From Burkholderiales bacterium (GTDB lineage: Bacteria > Pseudomonadota > Gammaproteobacteria > Burkholderiales > Burkholderiaceae_C): DNA of 64,000 nt. A program made the position numbers and the translations under genes. Under the pieces are notes generated by a model. It was not told the DNA's origin. It did no database searches and saw nothing but the letters and a program-made list of their open reading frames with translations. Every line of letters begins with the position of its first letter. Within the stretch, counting starts at the first letter, position 1. The DNA lies in assembly GCA_016195825.1 (NCBI GenBank), contig JACPYV010000015.1:1-64000 (forward strand). The letters run 5' to 3'. This document shows positions 7,993 to 16,754 of this stretch, piece after piece.

Positions 7993-8714
7993 GGCTGCAC
8001 CTTGAGCAGGAAAAGCCGGGCCTGCAAGCGCGGCGGTTCGTTGGGGCCGCTGGCCTGCAGACGCATGTCGCCCCAGCGCAGGCCGGGAAGCTCGCGCTCC
8101 AGCGCCTGCAGGTAGTGCTGCGTGTCGGCATAGCTGCCTTGCACCTGCACCTCCACGCCTTGCCAGCTCATGCTCGGCATGCCGGGCTGGGGGCGCGGTG
8201 GGCCGCCGGCAGACGAGGCGGCCGGCGCCGCGGCGGGCAGGGCGACAGGCAGGTCGTCAAGCAACGTCAGCCGTTCCAGCACCAGACCGGGCTGCCGGGC
8301 CAGCAGCCGCTGCAGCACCGCCGCCAGGCCTTCGCCCTGATTGGCTGTGCCAGCCTTGCGCAGCGCGTCGTCCAGGCGCGCGCGTTCGGCCCGGGCAGCG
8401 TCGAGCTGGGTGCGCAACTGGCCGGCGGGCTCGTTGGCGCTGCGGCTGGCGGTGACGAACTGCTCGCGCAGCTGGGCGACCTCGGCGGCCTGCTGGGTCT
8501 GCGCGTCGGTGCGCAGTTTGTTGCGCGCGGCCAGCGGCGACAGCACCAGCGTGTCGAACAGCGCGGCCAGCACCGCGGCGATGCTGAGGAAGAGGATGGC
8601 CCGCTCGCGCAGGCTCAACGCGTCGATGCGCTTGGCCTGGCGTTGCCAGCCCGCCTGCAGCGGCGCCAGGCGGCGGCGCAGCAGCGCCATGTCGATGGGG
8701 GTCTGAGCCTTCAT
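7989..8714 (-). CDS. mshJ: MSHA pilus assembly protein MshJ-like (PilO/GspM type)
   Basis: Inner-membrane assembly protein of 241 residues. One membrane segment (about residues 38-58, AILFLSIAAVLAALFDTLVL) follows a short cytoplasmic part; then a long Ala/Glu/Arg/Gln-rich coiled-coil stretch (about 70-130) and a ferredoxin-like periplasmic domain with VEVQVQGSYADTQHYLQALE, as in PilO, GspM and MshJ. It overlaps the PilN-like gene upstream and mshK downstream through ATGA junctions. With the PilN-like and MshI proteins it would form the alignment complex joining the cytoplasmic ATPase to the secretin. Confidence 0.75.
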   Translation of the reverse strand: MKAQTPIDMALLRRRLAPLQAGWQRQAKRIDALSLRERAILFLSIAAVLAALFDTLVLSPLAARNKLRTDAQTQQAAEVAQLREQFVTASRSANEPAGQLRTQLDAARAERARLDDALRKAGTANQGEGLAAVLQRLLARQPGLVLERLTLLDDLPVALPAAAPAASSAGGPPRPQPGMPSMSWQGVEVQVQGSYADTQHYLQALERELPGLRWGDMRLQASGPNEPPRLQARLFLLKVQP

Positions 8715-9397
8715 CGTGAGGCCCCCGAGGCGGCGCTGGCAGCGGCGGCCGGCGCGCTGACGACACGGAACGCCCACACCGGCAACGTCGTGCCGGCAAG
8801 CGAGCTGCCACTGGCCAGCAGCGGGTGGTTGCCGGACTCGGCGGCAGGCGCTCCCAAGCGGTCGACACGCAACGCCGACAAGACCTGGCCGGCCAGCAGC
8901 GGGTGGGTGCCCAGCTGCGTCAACCAGGGCCGCAGCACGGCCGTGTCCAGCGTGCCGCCAACCAGCTCGACACGGCCCGGCGCGTAACGCAACTCGTTGA
9001 GCCAGGCAGCCTCGGGTAGGCTGCGCGCAACGAGAGCGAGCAGGTCGGAGTGGCGCTGGCCCGGCTTGCCGCCGCTGTCAGCACCCAGCGTGCCCAACAG
9101 CGCGAGGCGCTCGGCATTGCCAGCCTCCAGCGGCAGCAGTTGCTGCTGCACGGCGACGGCATCCTGCGGCGGGGGCAGCGTGGCCCGGGCGACGAGTAAC
9201 GACTGGCGCTCGGTCGCGTACTGGGCCAGCAAGGCCTGGTGTTCGACCTCGGTACGGCGTTCGCGCTGTTGCAGCCACAGCGCTGCGACGAGGCCTACGG
9301 CCAGCAGCAGGCCGGTTGCCTGAAGCAGCGTCAGCGCAGAGAAATAGCGCCTGGGTGCCAGCAAGATGGGCGTGAGCAGGTTGATTTGCTGGGCCAT
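8711..9397 (-). CDS. PilN-like inner-membrane pilus assembly protein
   Basis: Protein of 228 residues with the PilN hallmark N-terminus, a short cytoplasmic AQQINLLTP peptide that in PilN binds the PilM ATPase-like partner, followed by one membrane helix (LLQATGLLLAVGLVAALWL), a coiled coil and a periplasmic domain (LNELRYAPGRVELVGGTLD). Upstream mshI resembles the PilM half, so the pair reproduces PilM-PilN. Start at 9397 overlaps the mshI stop as TGATG; the end overlaps mshJ by ATGA. Vibrio msh clusters fold this role differently, so I give no gene symbol. Confidence 0.75.
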   Translation of the reverse strand: MAQQINLLTPILLAPRRYFSALTLLQATGLLLAVGLVAALWLQQRERRTEVEHQALLAQYATERQSLLVARATLPPPQDAVAVQQQLLPLEAGNAERLALLGTLGADSGGKPGQRHSDLLALVARSLPEAAWLNELRYAPGRVELVGGTLDTAVLRPWLTQLGTHPLLAGQVLSALRVDRLGAPAAESGNHPLLASGSSLAGTTLPVWAFRVVSAPAAAASAASGASR

Positions 9398-10401
9398 CAG
9401 AGCTTTCTCGTCTGCGTGCGCAGGGCAGCGCCCAGCAGGGGCAGGCAGGCGGCCAGGGCCTGGGCCGAGGCGCCCTCGGGCGGCGGCGCATCGGGGGCGA
9501 AGGCGGCGAGCGCGTCCAGGGCCACGGTGCGCTGCCCGAGTTCGCGCTGGATCAGCGCCGCGACCTCGGGGCCGTGCCGCGCCGTGATGACATACAGGCG
9601 CGCCAGCGGCAGGTCGGGCCAACTGCGCTCCCACACATCGATGGAGCGCTGCAGCTCGACGACCAGCGGGGACTCCTGCGCACTGCCCGGGCTGTCGAAG
9701 GCGCCACCGGGCTGGTACTCGAAGCCCAGCGGCAGCTCCGCCGCGCTGGCCTCGCCCTGCTCGCCACCTGCTCGCGCCAGCAGGCCCGGGTCGTTTTCGA
9801 GCCGGCGGGTGTAGTAGAGCTCGTCGCCGGCGCAGACGACCAGCAGGCAATGGCGTTCGTCGATGAGCACGGCGGCGCAGGCGCGGGCGGCCAGGTCGTC
9901 GGCTCGGGCCCGCACGGCCAGCAGGTTGCGCAGCGCCGTCTCCCAAACGTCGACGACGCCGACCTGCGCAGCCAAGCCCGCAGCGCCCTCGGTCAGCGCC
10001 CGGATGGCGCTGTTGCGGGCGGCAACGACGAAGAGCTGGCGCGGGCCGCTGGCATGCGGTAGTTCGACGTCTCCGCCGACGTGCATGACGTCCAGCGTCA
10101 GCTCGGCCACGTCGACATCTACCATTTCCTTGATTTGCCAGCGCGCTGCGGCCTTGAGCTCCTCGGGTGGCACGTTGGGCGTGTCGACCTTGAGGATCTG
10201 GTAGTCGACCGGGTCCAGCAGCGCGATGACGTCGCCGGCGGGGACGAGTCTTGCGTCGGCGTCGGCCAACAAGCCCCAGCGCAGCAGCCGGGCGGGCTGG
10301 TCAGTGGGCTCGCCATCGGTCAGCACGAAGGCCTGCTGGTTGCCAATGCGGCGCAACAGCAGGCGCTGGGCGCTGCCACGCGGGGTCCAGGGCCAGCGCA
10401 T
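9397..10401 (-). CDS. mshI: MSHA biogenesis protein MshI (PilM-like)
   Basis: A 334-residue cytoplasmic protein without membrane segments, in the actin-like PilM/MshI group. It carries the conserved DVDVAELTLDVM region and a stretch near residues 85-110 (VPPEELKAAARWQIKEMV) characteristic of MshI and PilM, with the second lobe around LVVELQRSIDVWERSW. It is coupled to both neighbours by TGATG overlaps. Expected role: cytoplasmic ring component binding the N-terminal peptide of the adjacent PilN-like protein. Confidence 0.75.
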   Translation of the reverse strand: MRWPWTPRGSAQRLLLRRIGNQQAFVLTDGEPTDQPARLLRWGLLADADARLVPAGDVIALLDPVDYQILKVDTPNVPPEELKAAARWQIKEMVDVDVAELTLDVMHVGGDVELPHASGPRQLFVVAARNSAIRALTEGAAGLAAQVGVVDVWETALRNLLAVRARADDLAARACAAVLIDERHCLLVVCAGDELYYTRRLENDPGLLARAGGEQGEASAAELPLGFEYQPGGAFDSPGSAQESPLVVELQRSIDVWERSWPDLPLARLYVITARHGPEVAALIQRELGQRTVALDALAAFAPDAPPPEGASAQALAACLPLLGAALRTQTRKL

Positions 10402-13400
10402 CAGTAGTTCTCCCGCTGGTAGACGACGCCGTCCGCGCCGCGATACAGCCCCCAGGTCGCACGGGCACTGGGATCACTGGTGGCCGCATTGCCGCACCAC
10501 GCACCGCGCAGGGCGGCAAGGTTGGCGCCGGTGGCCGCGGCGGTGGTGGCCGTCCAACCGCTGGGGTTCTTCAGGCAGGAGGCATCGGCGGGCGTGGCAC
10601 CGGCACCCAGCGCCACGGCGATGTCCATGCTGCCCAGGCGCCCGCCGCCGGGTGCCGACAGCGTGATGAAGGTGTTGCCCACCGGGTTGACGGTGACGGC
10701 ATTGGGACTCATGACCGCATCGGCGGCGGTGAGCGTCTTGCGGAAATTGCCGAAGCTCAGGCTGGCAGCGGTGATGCGGGTGCAGGAGTCCAAAACGTTG
10801 GTCGTGTAGGCGGTGCCGTTCCAGGACTGGGCGGTGAGTGGCAGTGTCAGCGCGCGGTTGGCCGCGCTCATGCCATTTTGTAGGCGCAGGCGGCCATAAA
10901 GCAGGGGGATTTGCCCGAGCAGCGCGCTGTCGACGCCATTCGCGGGTGAGTCCGTGTCCAGGTCCAGCGCCGCCATGCCGACGAGGTCGGTGTCGACGGG
11001 GGCGATTCCGAACTTGGCAGTACTGAAGGGGCCGACGGGGCTGGTGGCCCGCGCCACGATGGCATTGAAGCTGACCGGCGCGACGCCGGCCGTCCAGGTG
11101 CCCGCGCCGTTGGACAGGGTGAGACTGCCGCTCTTGAACATCGTGGCGCCGGCGATGCCCGCGAGGTTGTGGTTGCCCGGCACGTCTGCGGCCAGCTTGG
11201 CGAACGCGCCGGCGTAGTTCTGCGTTGGCGTGCCGGCCTTGTTCTGCGCGGTCAGCGTGAAGGCGACCCGCAGGTTCTCGCCCAGGTAAGTGAAGGTCGA
11301 GGCCGGCGCGCAGCCGAGATCGCTGCGATGCGTGACAGCGAAGCCGCTGACGGCGAAGCCGGCAGGGATGAAGCGCCCGATGTTGCCGGTGACCGTGCCG
11401 ATGACGTTGCCGGCACCCAGGTAGTCGCCGTCTGCCACCGACGGCGTGATGGTGATGATGCCGACCTCGCTGAAACTCAGGTTGCTGACGTTGGCGACGC
11501 CGTTCGTGAACTGGCTGCCGGCGATGCTGCCGTTGGCCAGCGTGCCGGCAAAGCCCGGAGACGGCAGCACCACCGTGGGCGCCAGCAGCACGCCCTCGGG
11601 GCTGCTCTCCTTGCCGAAGTTGGGGGTGGTGGCGCCGCCGGAGGTGACGGCGGTGATGCGCGCACTGAAGGGCGCACCGGCCGCCACGAAGACCGAGTTC
11701 GGGCTGACCGCACTCGCAGGCGCCGGATTGGCGGTGAAAGGGCTGACGGCACTGGCCATGTTCGCCACTGCAAAGGCGGCGGGGCGGGTGACAAAGGCGC
11801 CGCTGTTGCCAGCGATCAGGTCGCCGTTGACGGTGCGGTTGAAGTACAGGGTGGTCTTGCCGGCGTCAGCGAAATTGACGGTGAACGGCGCATTGCCGTT
11901 GCCGTCGAAGGTCATGGGCACCGCCGTGTAGCTCAGCGTCGCGCTGGCGTCGTTGCGCTGGACAGTGGTCGCCGCGTTGCCGGTGACAGTCATCAGGTTG
12001 GCGCCGCTGCAGGTCGACGGGTCGTTGCACTGATAGGCCCAGTTCACGGTGTTGCTGCCGCTCAGCGCGGCCTCGCAGGCCTGGGTGCTGGTGTTGCTGC
12101 GCACGGCGCGCAGGTAGTAGGTGCCCGAGTTGGTTCCTGCCGTCTGGCTGGCAAGCGCGGCGCTGCCACCGCCGGCGCTGGACGAGACGATGAAGCCCGC
12201 GCGGTTGAAGGTAGTCGAGCAGCTGTTGGCCGCGAAGCAGGCGCTGCCGTTGGGGCAGCATTGCCGAGCGTTGGCTGCCGTCGTGCTCTCGGCACTGAGC
12301 GACAGCGTCGCCGTCGCACCGTCCGCACCGCCCGGCAAGCTCAGGGTCGTCGTCGCCACGCCGCTGTTGAAGGTCAGCACGCCGTTGCCGAGCGTGCCAG
12401 CCGTGGTGGTCAGCACGGCCGTGCCGTTGACGGAGGGCTCGGCGCTGCAGGTGCTGCTGTTGGTGGAGCAGGCCTTGACAGTCACCGTCGTCGGCGTGCA
12501 TGTGAGGCTGGTCGTCGGCAGGTAGTTGTAGACCCGCAGTTCGTCGATGGTGCCGTTGGCGGAGTTGTTGCTGCTGTTGGTGGGCGCCGCGGTGCCGCGG
12601 TTGTCGCCGACGAAGAGGGTGCCGATGCTGCCGTCCAGGTTGCCTGTCGTCGTGCCGCTGACGGCGCCGGCCTGCGTGCCGTTGATGTAGATGCGCAGGC
12701 TGCTCTGGCCGTTGCCGTTGGCCAGTCGCCAGCTGACGGCGAGATGCTTCCAGGCGCCGGCGCCGACGTTCTGCGCGGCGGTGACCGCCGTCAACACCAC
12801 ACCGTTGCCGTCGCTGAGGGTGGCGCGCAGCGAGCCGTCGCTCTGGCGCATCAGGAAGAAAGGCCTGGCGGTCGCGGTGGTGGCGTCCAGCAACATCGCC
12901 GCCGAGTTGTTCCAGGCGGTGTTGGCGGCGTACCAAAAGGTCACGGCGCCCTTGTCGCCGATTGCGGAGTTGACGTCGAGCAGGGTGTCGACGGCGTGGC
13001 TCGCACTGGTCGTGTCGGCCGGGATGCTGAGGCCTCGGCAGACGTAGCCGCCCGCCACTGTCGTCGCGTTGCCGACCCTGACGCCGTTGTTGCTGTTGCC
13101 GCTGCTGTCGGCCACCTCGCCGACGCGGCCGCTGTAGCTGTATTCGTCGAAGCGGTACTCGGCCTTGCGCGTAGGCGTGCCGCTGGGCACGAACCAGCGG
13201 ATGGCGCTGCCGTTGGCGTTGTAGCCGCTGTTGTAGGAGTACTGCGTGTAGTCGCTGCCACTGACCTGCACGCCGATGGTGGCCTGCGAGCCGGTCGCGT
13301 TCGCGTTGCCATACTGGAACTTGAACTCGCCGTTCGCACCGCTCGCGCTCTCGTACAGGATGATCTGGAAGGTGTAGGGCGTCGTCGTGCTGTACTGGTA

Positions 13401-13886
13401 GACGCCGTTCCACGACACGACGAGGTAGCGGTTGGGTGCCGTGCCTTTCTGCTCCCAGGTCACGCCGCCACTGCCGTTCTGGCTGGGGTTCAGGTCGGTC
13501 CAGTAGGCCAGGATGACATTGGTCGTGGCCGCCGCGGCGCAGCCGCTGTTGCTAGGCACGGGCGTGCCGGCCGGCAGCGCGGTGTTCGTGAAGGTACGGA
13601 AGAAGCCGGTGTCCGTGCCGAATTGCAGGCCGCCATTGGTCAGCACGCGCACCGAGGTGTACGCCGTGCCGGCGAACGTGAACTTGAAGGTGCCGGTGAA
13701 GGTGATCGTCGCCTTGTCGTCGTCACCGGGGTAGCCGGTGCAAGTCTTGTCCCAGGTGGAGATGGCGTTGGCGGCCGTCTCCCAGGCATAACTGTCGCTG
13801 CGGAAGGTGTAGCTGGAGGCCGCCGAAGCGACGCTGCTCAGCAGCGCGAGGAGCCCCCAGGCCAGCACGAGGCGAAGCGCGTTCAT
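10401..13886 (-). CDS. mshQ: Large MshQ-like surface protein with LamG domain
   Basis: Secreted protein of 1161 residues, by far the largest of the operon. Signal peptide MNALRLVLAWGLLALLSSVASA. Residues about 30-240 form a beta-rich domain (NGGLQFGTDTGFF, Tyr/Asn/Thr rich); about 245-460 is a LamG/concanavalin-like lectin domain (YRFDEYSYSGRVGEVADSSG, then IYINGTQAGAVSG); the C-terminal 650 residues are DUF6701-like with Cys pairs and repeated beta-strand segments ending LYRGADGVVYQRENY. Known MshQ is an accessory, possibly tip or adhesin, of MSHA pili. The start is the ATG at 13886 overlapping mshP (ATGA); the frame is open further upstream but that is not used. Third-codon GC is like its neighbours. 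Confidence 0.78.
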   Translation of the reverse strand: MNALRLVLAWGLLALLSSVASAASSYTFRSDSYAWETAANAISTWDKTCTGYPGDDDKATITFTGTFKFTFAGTAYTSVRVLTNGGLQFGTDTGFFRTFTNTALPAGTPVPSNSGCAAAATTNVILAYWTDLNPSQNGSGGVTWEQKGTAPNRYLVVSWNGVYQYSTTTPYTFQIILYESASGANGEFKFQYGNANATGSQATIGVQVSGSDYTQYSYNSGYNANGSAIRWFVPSGTPTRKAEYRFDEYSYSGRVGEVADSSGNSNNGVRVGNATTVAGGYVCRGLSIPADTTSASHAVDTLLDVNSAIGDKGAVTFWYAANTAWNNSAAMLLDATTATARPFFLMRQSDGSLRATLSDGNGVVLTAVTAAQNVGAGAWKHLAVSWRLANGNGQSSLRIYINGTQAGAVSGTTTGNLDGSIGTLFVGDNRGTAAPTNSSNNSANGTIDELRVYNYLPTTSLTCTPTTVTVKACSTNSSTCSAEPSVNGTAVLTTTAGTLGNGVLTFNSGVATTTLSLPGGADGATATLSLSAESTTAANARQCCPNGSACFAANSCSTTFNRAGFIVSSSAGGGSAALASQTAGTNSGTYYLRAVRSNTSTQACEAALSGSNTVNWAYQCNDPSTCSGANLMTVTGNAATTVQRNDASATLSYTAVPMTFDGNGNAPFTVNFADAGKTTLYFNRTVNGDLIAGNSGAFVTRPAAFAVANMASAVSPFTANPAPASAVSPNSVFVAAGAPFSARITAVTSGGATTPNFGKESSPEGVLLAPTVVLPSPGFAGTLANGSIAGSQFTNGVANVSNLSFSEVGIITITPSVADGDYLGAGNVIGTVTGNIGRFIPAGFAVSGFAVTHRSDLGCAPASTFTYLGENLRVAFTLTAQNKAGTPTQNYAGAFAKLAADVPGNHNLAGIAGATMFKSGSLTLSNGAGTWTAGVAPVSFNAIVARATSPVGPFSTAKFGIAPVDTDLVGMAALDLDTDSPANGVDSALLGQIPLLYGRLRLQNGMSAANRALTLPLTAQSWNGTAYTTNVLDSCTRITAASLSFGNFRKTLTAADAVMSPNAVTVNPVGNTFITLSAPGGGRLGSMDIAVALGAGATPADASCLKNPSGWTATTAAATGANLAALRGAWCGNAATSDPSARATWGLYRGADGVVYQRENY

Positions 13887-14323
13887 TTGACGAGGCTCCG
13901 GGTGAGCTGGCGCTCGGCGTAGGTGCGCTCGGTGCTGCCCGCGTTGGGGCAGGCACCGGCCGCCGTGATGTTGCAGGCGGTGGCGGACAACACATAGAAG
14001 GCCAGGCTGTCGGCCCCGTCTGTGACCGTGCCGGCGCCAGGAGTGCGCGTGCAGGTGACCGTGACGGTAAAGTCGGCGAGCTGGTCGGGCAGCACGAAGC
14101 TCTTCGTCGCGAAGCACGCCGGCTGGCCGGCGGTGCGCTGGATCTGGTAGCTGCCCCACTCCAGGCCGGCCAGGGCGGCCTGGTAGGCCTTGGCGGCGGC
14201 GAATTCGCCGGCCGAGCCGAGTTGCTGGCGCTGGCTGAGCGCGGCCAGAGCCACGCCCAGCGCGGCCAGGGCCACCAGGATGAAAAGCATGGACATCATC
14301 GTGAAGCCGCGCCGCGCGTTCAT
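13883..14323 (-). CDS. mshP: MSHA minor pilin-like protein MshP
   Basis: Protein of 146 residues with a short basic leader and a prepilin-like hydrophobic segment (GFTMMSMLFILVALAALGVA), but the usual Glu at +5 of mature pilin is replaced by Met, as is common in MshP/GspK-like proteins. Its C-terminal part carries several cysteines (PACFATKSF, VTVTCTRT, ATACNITAAGACP). Overlaps mshO and mshQ by ATGA at both ends. Probable tip or minor subunit that lacks the Glu-5 salt bridge. Confidence 0.75.
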   Translation of the reverse strand: MNARRGFTMMSMLFILVALAALGVALAALSQRQQLGSAGEFAAAKAYQAALAGLEWGSYQIQRTAGQPACFATKSFVLPDQLADFTVTVTCTRTPGAGTVTDGADSLAFYVLSATACNITAAGACPNAGSTERTYAERQLTRSLVK

Positions 14324-15165
14324 GGCAGGTTGTCCACGTGGACCGCTTGGTAGAGCGACACGGTCTCGCCCCCGTCGCTCAACGACACGTTCTGGCTGCT
14401 GCTCAACGATATCTGCAGCGTGACAAGGCCATAGCGTGCCGCGACTGCGCCGGCATTGAAGCTGAAGGTGCAGGCCGACACGTTGCGTGCCAGCACGGCA
14501 CCGGTGCCGCCGGAAGGCGGGTCGGGTTGCGTGGCGACGAACCCGTAGCCGCTGTAGCGCGTCAACGTCCGAGCCGTCAGGTCGCAGCGGTAGCTCACCG
14601 GCGGCTCGATGGCGTAGACACGGTAGGGCGGCGCCATCAGCGCATTGGGCAGTGCAGCGCCAGTGATGCTGACCGTCGTTGCATTGCCCGCAGCGCTGGT
14701 GGACGTGCGGACGTTGCTGAGCGTGTAGGCGTCGGCGTCCGGGATGCCGGCGCCGAGGTTGTACCAGGCCAATTGCTGGCTGGCGTGGCTGAGCTTGAGC
14801 GCCGGGCCGATGATGTCGAAGCCGGCGTCGATGACGCCGAACTGAAGCGGGTTGCCCGAATCGGTGGCATAGCGCGCCGCGCCGCTGACCGGGATCAGCT
14901 CCAGGCTCAATCCGCTGGGCGACACGCGGGCACTATTGGGCAGGGCCAAGGCCAGGTCGCGCGCAATGCGGCGCAGCGCGGTGTCGGCCTGGTCGCCCAG
15001 CTGGGCGCGCGCGCTGCTGGCGAAATAGGCCGTGGTCGCCGGCACGATGAAGATAGAGACCATGGCAATCACAACGCCGGTGATGGCAATGACCATCACC
15101 GCCTCGATCAGCGTGAAGCCGTGCTGGCGCGCCAGCACGCGTTCAGTCCGCGGCATTGGGTGCAT
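14320..15165 (-). CDS. mshO: MSHA minor pilin MshO
   Basis: Class III prepilin-like protein of up to 281 residues with the cleavage motif QHG-FTLIEAVMVIAITGVV, including Glu at +5, and a long globular domain. Two starts are possible, ATG 15165 (listed) and ATG 15156 three codons in; neither has a clear Shine-Dalgarno and both overlap the end of mshD. The pilin would be processed by a PilD-type peptidase, which is not in this window. Length and position between mshD and mshP match MshO. Confidence 0.8.
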   Translation of the reverse strand: MHPMPRTERVLARQHGFTLIEAVMVIAITGVVIAMVSIFIVPATTAYFASSARAQLGDQADTALRRIARDLALALPNSARVSPSGLSLELIPVSGAARYATDSGNPLQFGVIDAGFDIIGPALKLSHASQQLAWYNLGAGIPDADAYTLSNVRTSTSAAGNATTVSITGAALPNALMAPPYRVYAIEPPVSYRCDLTARTLTRYSGYGFVATQPDPPSGGTGAVLARNVSACTFSFNAGAVAARYGLVTLQISLSSSQNVSLSDGGETVSLYQAVHVDNLP

Positions 15166-15709
15166 AGCGGGTTCGCCAGCCCTGCAGGCGGATGGGATTG
15201 GCCAGCTTGACCAGGTCGTCTCCAGGGCCGACCACGGTCACGGTGATCTGCAGCGCCTCGCTGGCGGCAATGTTGTCCAGCACCGTGTTGGTGACGGCGA
15301 CCGAGGCCTTGTAGCCGGCGAGCCCGACGATGGCCGTATTCGTGATGTCGACGATGCCGTTCATCGTGAATCCGGCGTAGTCGTTGACGTTGTCGAAGTA
15401 GCTGGGACCGACGCGGCTCTCGCCGCCCTCCGGCCCGCTGTTCTCCACCTGCGTGGCGCAGCCCGTCGTGTCGGCGGCTCTTGCGACGTTGGCGTCATCC
15501 GGGTCGCACCAGGTGAAAGGCATCAGCTCGACCTCGCGCAGCAGCGACTCGGCGATGGCGAGCTGCTGGCGGCGGATCATGGGGTCGGCACTGGCCGCTG
15601 TGGCGGTGACGAAGACCCGCAGCATCGCGGCCAGCGCGACGCCGACGACGGCGATGAACAGCAGCAGCTCGATCAGCGTGAGGCCCTGGGCCCGGCGGGG
15701 GAGGTGCAT
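15143..15709 (-). CDS. mshD: MSHA minor pilin MshD
   Basis: Prepilin of 188 residues. The leader HLPRRAQ-G precedes LTLIELLLFIAVVGVALAAM with Glu at +5. I use the ATG at 15709; the reading frame stays open to a TTG at 15715, which is less likely. The globular part carries two cysteines (FTWCDPDD and TGCATQVE) that may form the pilin disulfide loop. It lies 37 bases after mshC, one of the few real gaps in the operon, and its 3' end overlaps mshO. Confidence 0.8.
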   Translation of the reverse strand: MHLPRRAQGLTLIELLLFIAVVGVALAAMLRVFVTATAASADPMIRRQQLAIAESLLREVELMPFTWCDPDDANVARAADTTGCATQVENSGPEGGESRVGPSYFDNVNDYAGFTMNGIVDITNTAIVGLAGYKASVAVTNTVLDNIAASEALQITVTVVGPGDDLVKLANPIRLQGWRTRYAPNAAD

Positions 15710-15746
15710 GCGCAAGATGCTAGCCCAGGGGGAGGGGGTTCAAGCC

Positions 15747-16193
15747 TCAAGGAGAGGGGTAGATCAGGCCCGTGTCAGCCGTGATGCGATATACCTGGCT
15801 GTAGCTGCCCGAGGCCACCGTCACCGTGAGATCCGCGGCCGCGCTGGTTGCGGTCGTGCCGCTGTTGCCACTGTTGAAGGTGACGGTGCGACTGCCGCCC
15901 TCGGCGATGCAGGGGCTCTCGGTGGCGGGGCAGGCGAGCGATTCGATGGTGCCGCCGCTGCCGTAGGCCCAGCTCACGCCGGTGCCGGTGATGGTCTCGA
16001 CGATGGGCCGGCGCTGCTGCAGCGCCAGCCGCAGCATGGCCTGGTGGCGCGACTGGAAGTCGTCGCCAAATGCACGCAGCCGCCACAGCGTCGTGTCCAC
16101 CACCTTTGGGAGGGCGAACACTGCCAGGGCGGCTGTGATCACGATGACGAGGATGAGCTCGATCAACGTGAAGCCACGCGAGGCGCGTGGCAT
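15747..16193 (-). CDS. mshC: MSHA minor pilin MshC
   Basis: Prepilin of 148 residues with MPRASRG-FTLIELILVIVI, a canonical type IV cleavage site with Glu at +5. The mature domain is short and contains two cysteines (ESLACPATESPC). It starts 4 bases after the major pilin stop, so it is transcribed with it. An upstream in-frame extension exists but would overlap mshA and was not used. GspH/MshC-type minor pilin expected to prime pilus assembly. Confidence 0.8.
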   Translation of the reverse strand: MPRASRGFTLIELILVIVITAALAVFALPKVVDTTLWRLRAFGDDFQSRHQAMLRLALQQRRPIVETITGTGVSWAYGSGGTIESLACPATESPCIAEGGSRTVTFNSGNSGTTATSAAADLTVTVASGSYSQVYRITADTGLIYPSP

Positions 16194-16197
16194 GGGG

Positions 16198-16602
16198 TCA
16201 GGTGATGCCCGTGGCCGTGAAGTTGGCCGTCTTGCCATTGGCCGTCACGACGCAGTTGGTGATCGTCACATCGGTGGCGATCGGGCTGCCGCTGGCAGGC
16301 TCCGTGATGGTGTAGCCGCTGGGCAGTCCGCCCTGCAGCGCACTGGCGACGCCGGCGCAAGTGGTCACGGCGACCGTCTTGTTGCCCGCGGCCGAGCCGG
16401 TTTCGCCCTTGGCCTTGCGGCTGGCGTAGTTGACGGCCGACGCCGAGCTCAGTGCGCCCGCCACGCCGTTGACGGCAGCCTGCTTGGCGTCGTCGTCGAC
16501 GTTGACGAACTTAGGCAGCGCGACTGCCGCCAGCACGCCGAGGATGACGATGACCATCACCAGCTCGATCAGGGTGAAACCAGCTTGCCGAGACTTGTTC
16601 AT
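16198..16602 (-). CDS. mshA: MSHA-type major pilin MshA
   Basis: Prepilin of 134 residues: leader MNKSRQAG, then FTLIELVMVIVILGVLAAVA with Glu at +5 and the PKFVNV continuation seen in MshA and MshB. Two cysteines (VTTCAGVAS and ITNCVVTAN) bracket the C-terminal loop. The ATG at 16602 has the best ribosome-binding site of the operon, AGGAAGG 7 bases upstream, and follows a 152-base gap, both fitting strong expression as the major subunit. Only one MshA/MshB-type pilin is present, so it could fill both roles. Confidence 0.85.
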   Translation of the reverse strand: MNKSRQAGFTLIELVMVIVILGVLAAVALPKFVNVDDDAKQAAVNGVAGALSSASAVNYASRKAKGETGSAAGNKTVAVTTCAGVASALQGGLPSGYTITEPASGSPIATDVTITNCVVTANGKTANFTATGIT

Positions 16603-16754
16603 TGGGTGCCTTCCTGCGCTGATTGCGCTTGATCCGGGGTGATGCAACTATCGGCCAGCCCGGCCGCGCAGGAAAGTGAATAGCGCACAGCTTGCGGGCC
16701 ACACCTCACGCTCGGCCTGCAAACCGTTGCAGGCGTCACACAAGCCGGGCGGGT
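16603..16754 (-). promoter_or_regulatory. Gap between mshG and mshA, probable extra pilin promoter
   Basis: The 152 bases between the MshG stop and the major pilin start are the longest non-coding stretch inside the operon. They hold a perfect 6-bp hairpin ctgcaa-accg-ttgcag (16717-16732) and the strong AGGAAGG ribosome site next to mshA. I could not identify convincing -35/-10 or sigma-54 boxes. An additional promoter or an mRNA processing site that raises pilin over the ATPases is an inference from the gap and the strong ribosome site. Confidence 0.35.

Noticed and set aside
11169-13922. Long plus-strand open frame (over 900 codons) opposite mshQ
   Set aside because: Its translation is low in hydrophobic residues and rich in Ala/Arg/Gly, typical of an antisense shadow in GC-rich DNA; the minus-strand mshQ has a signal peptide and a LamG domain.
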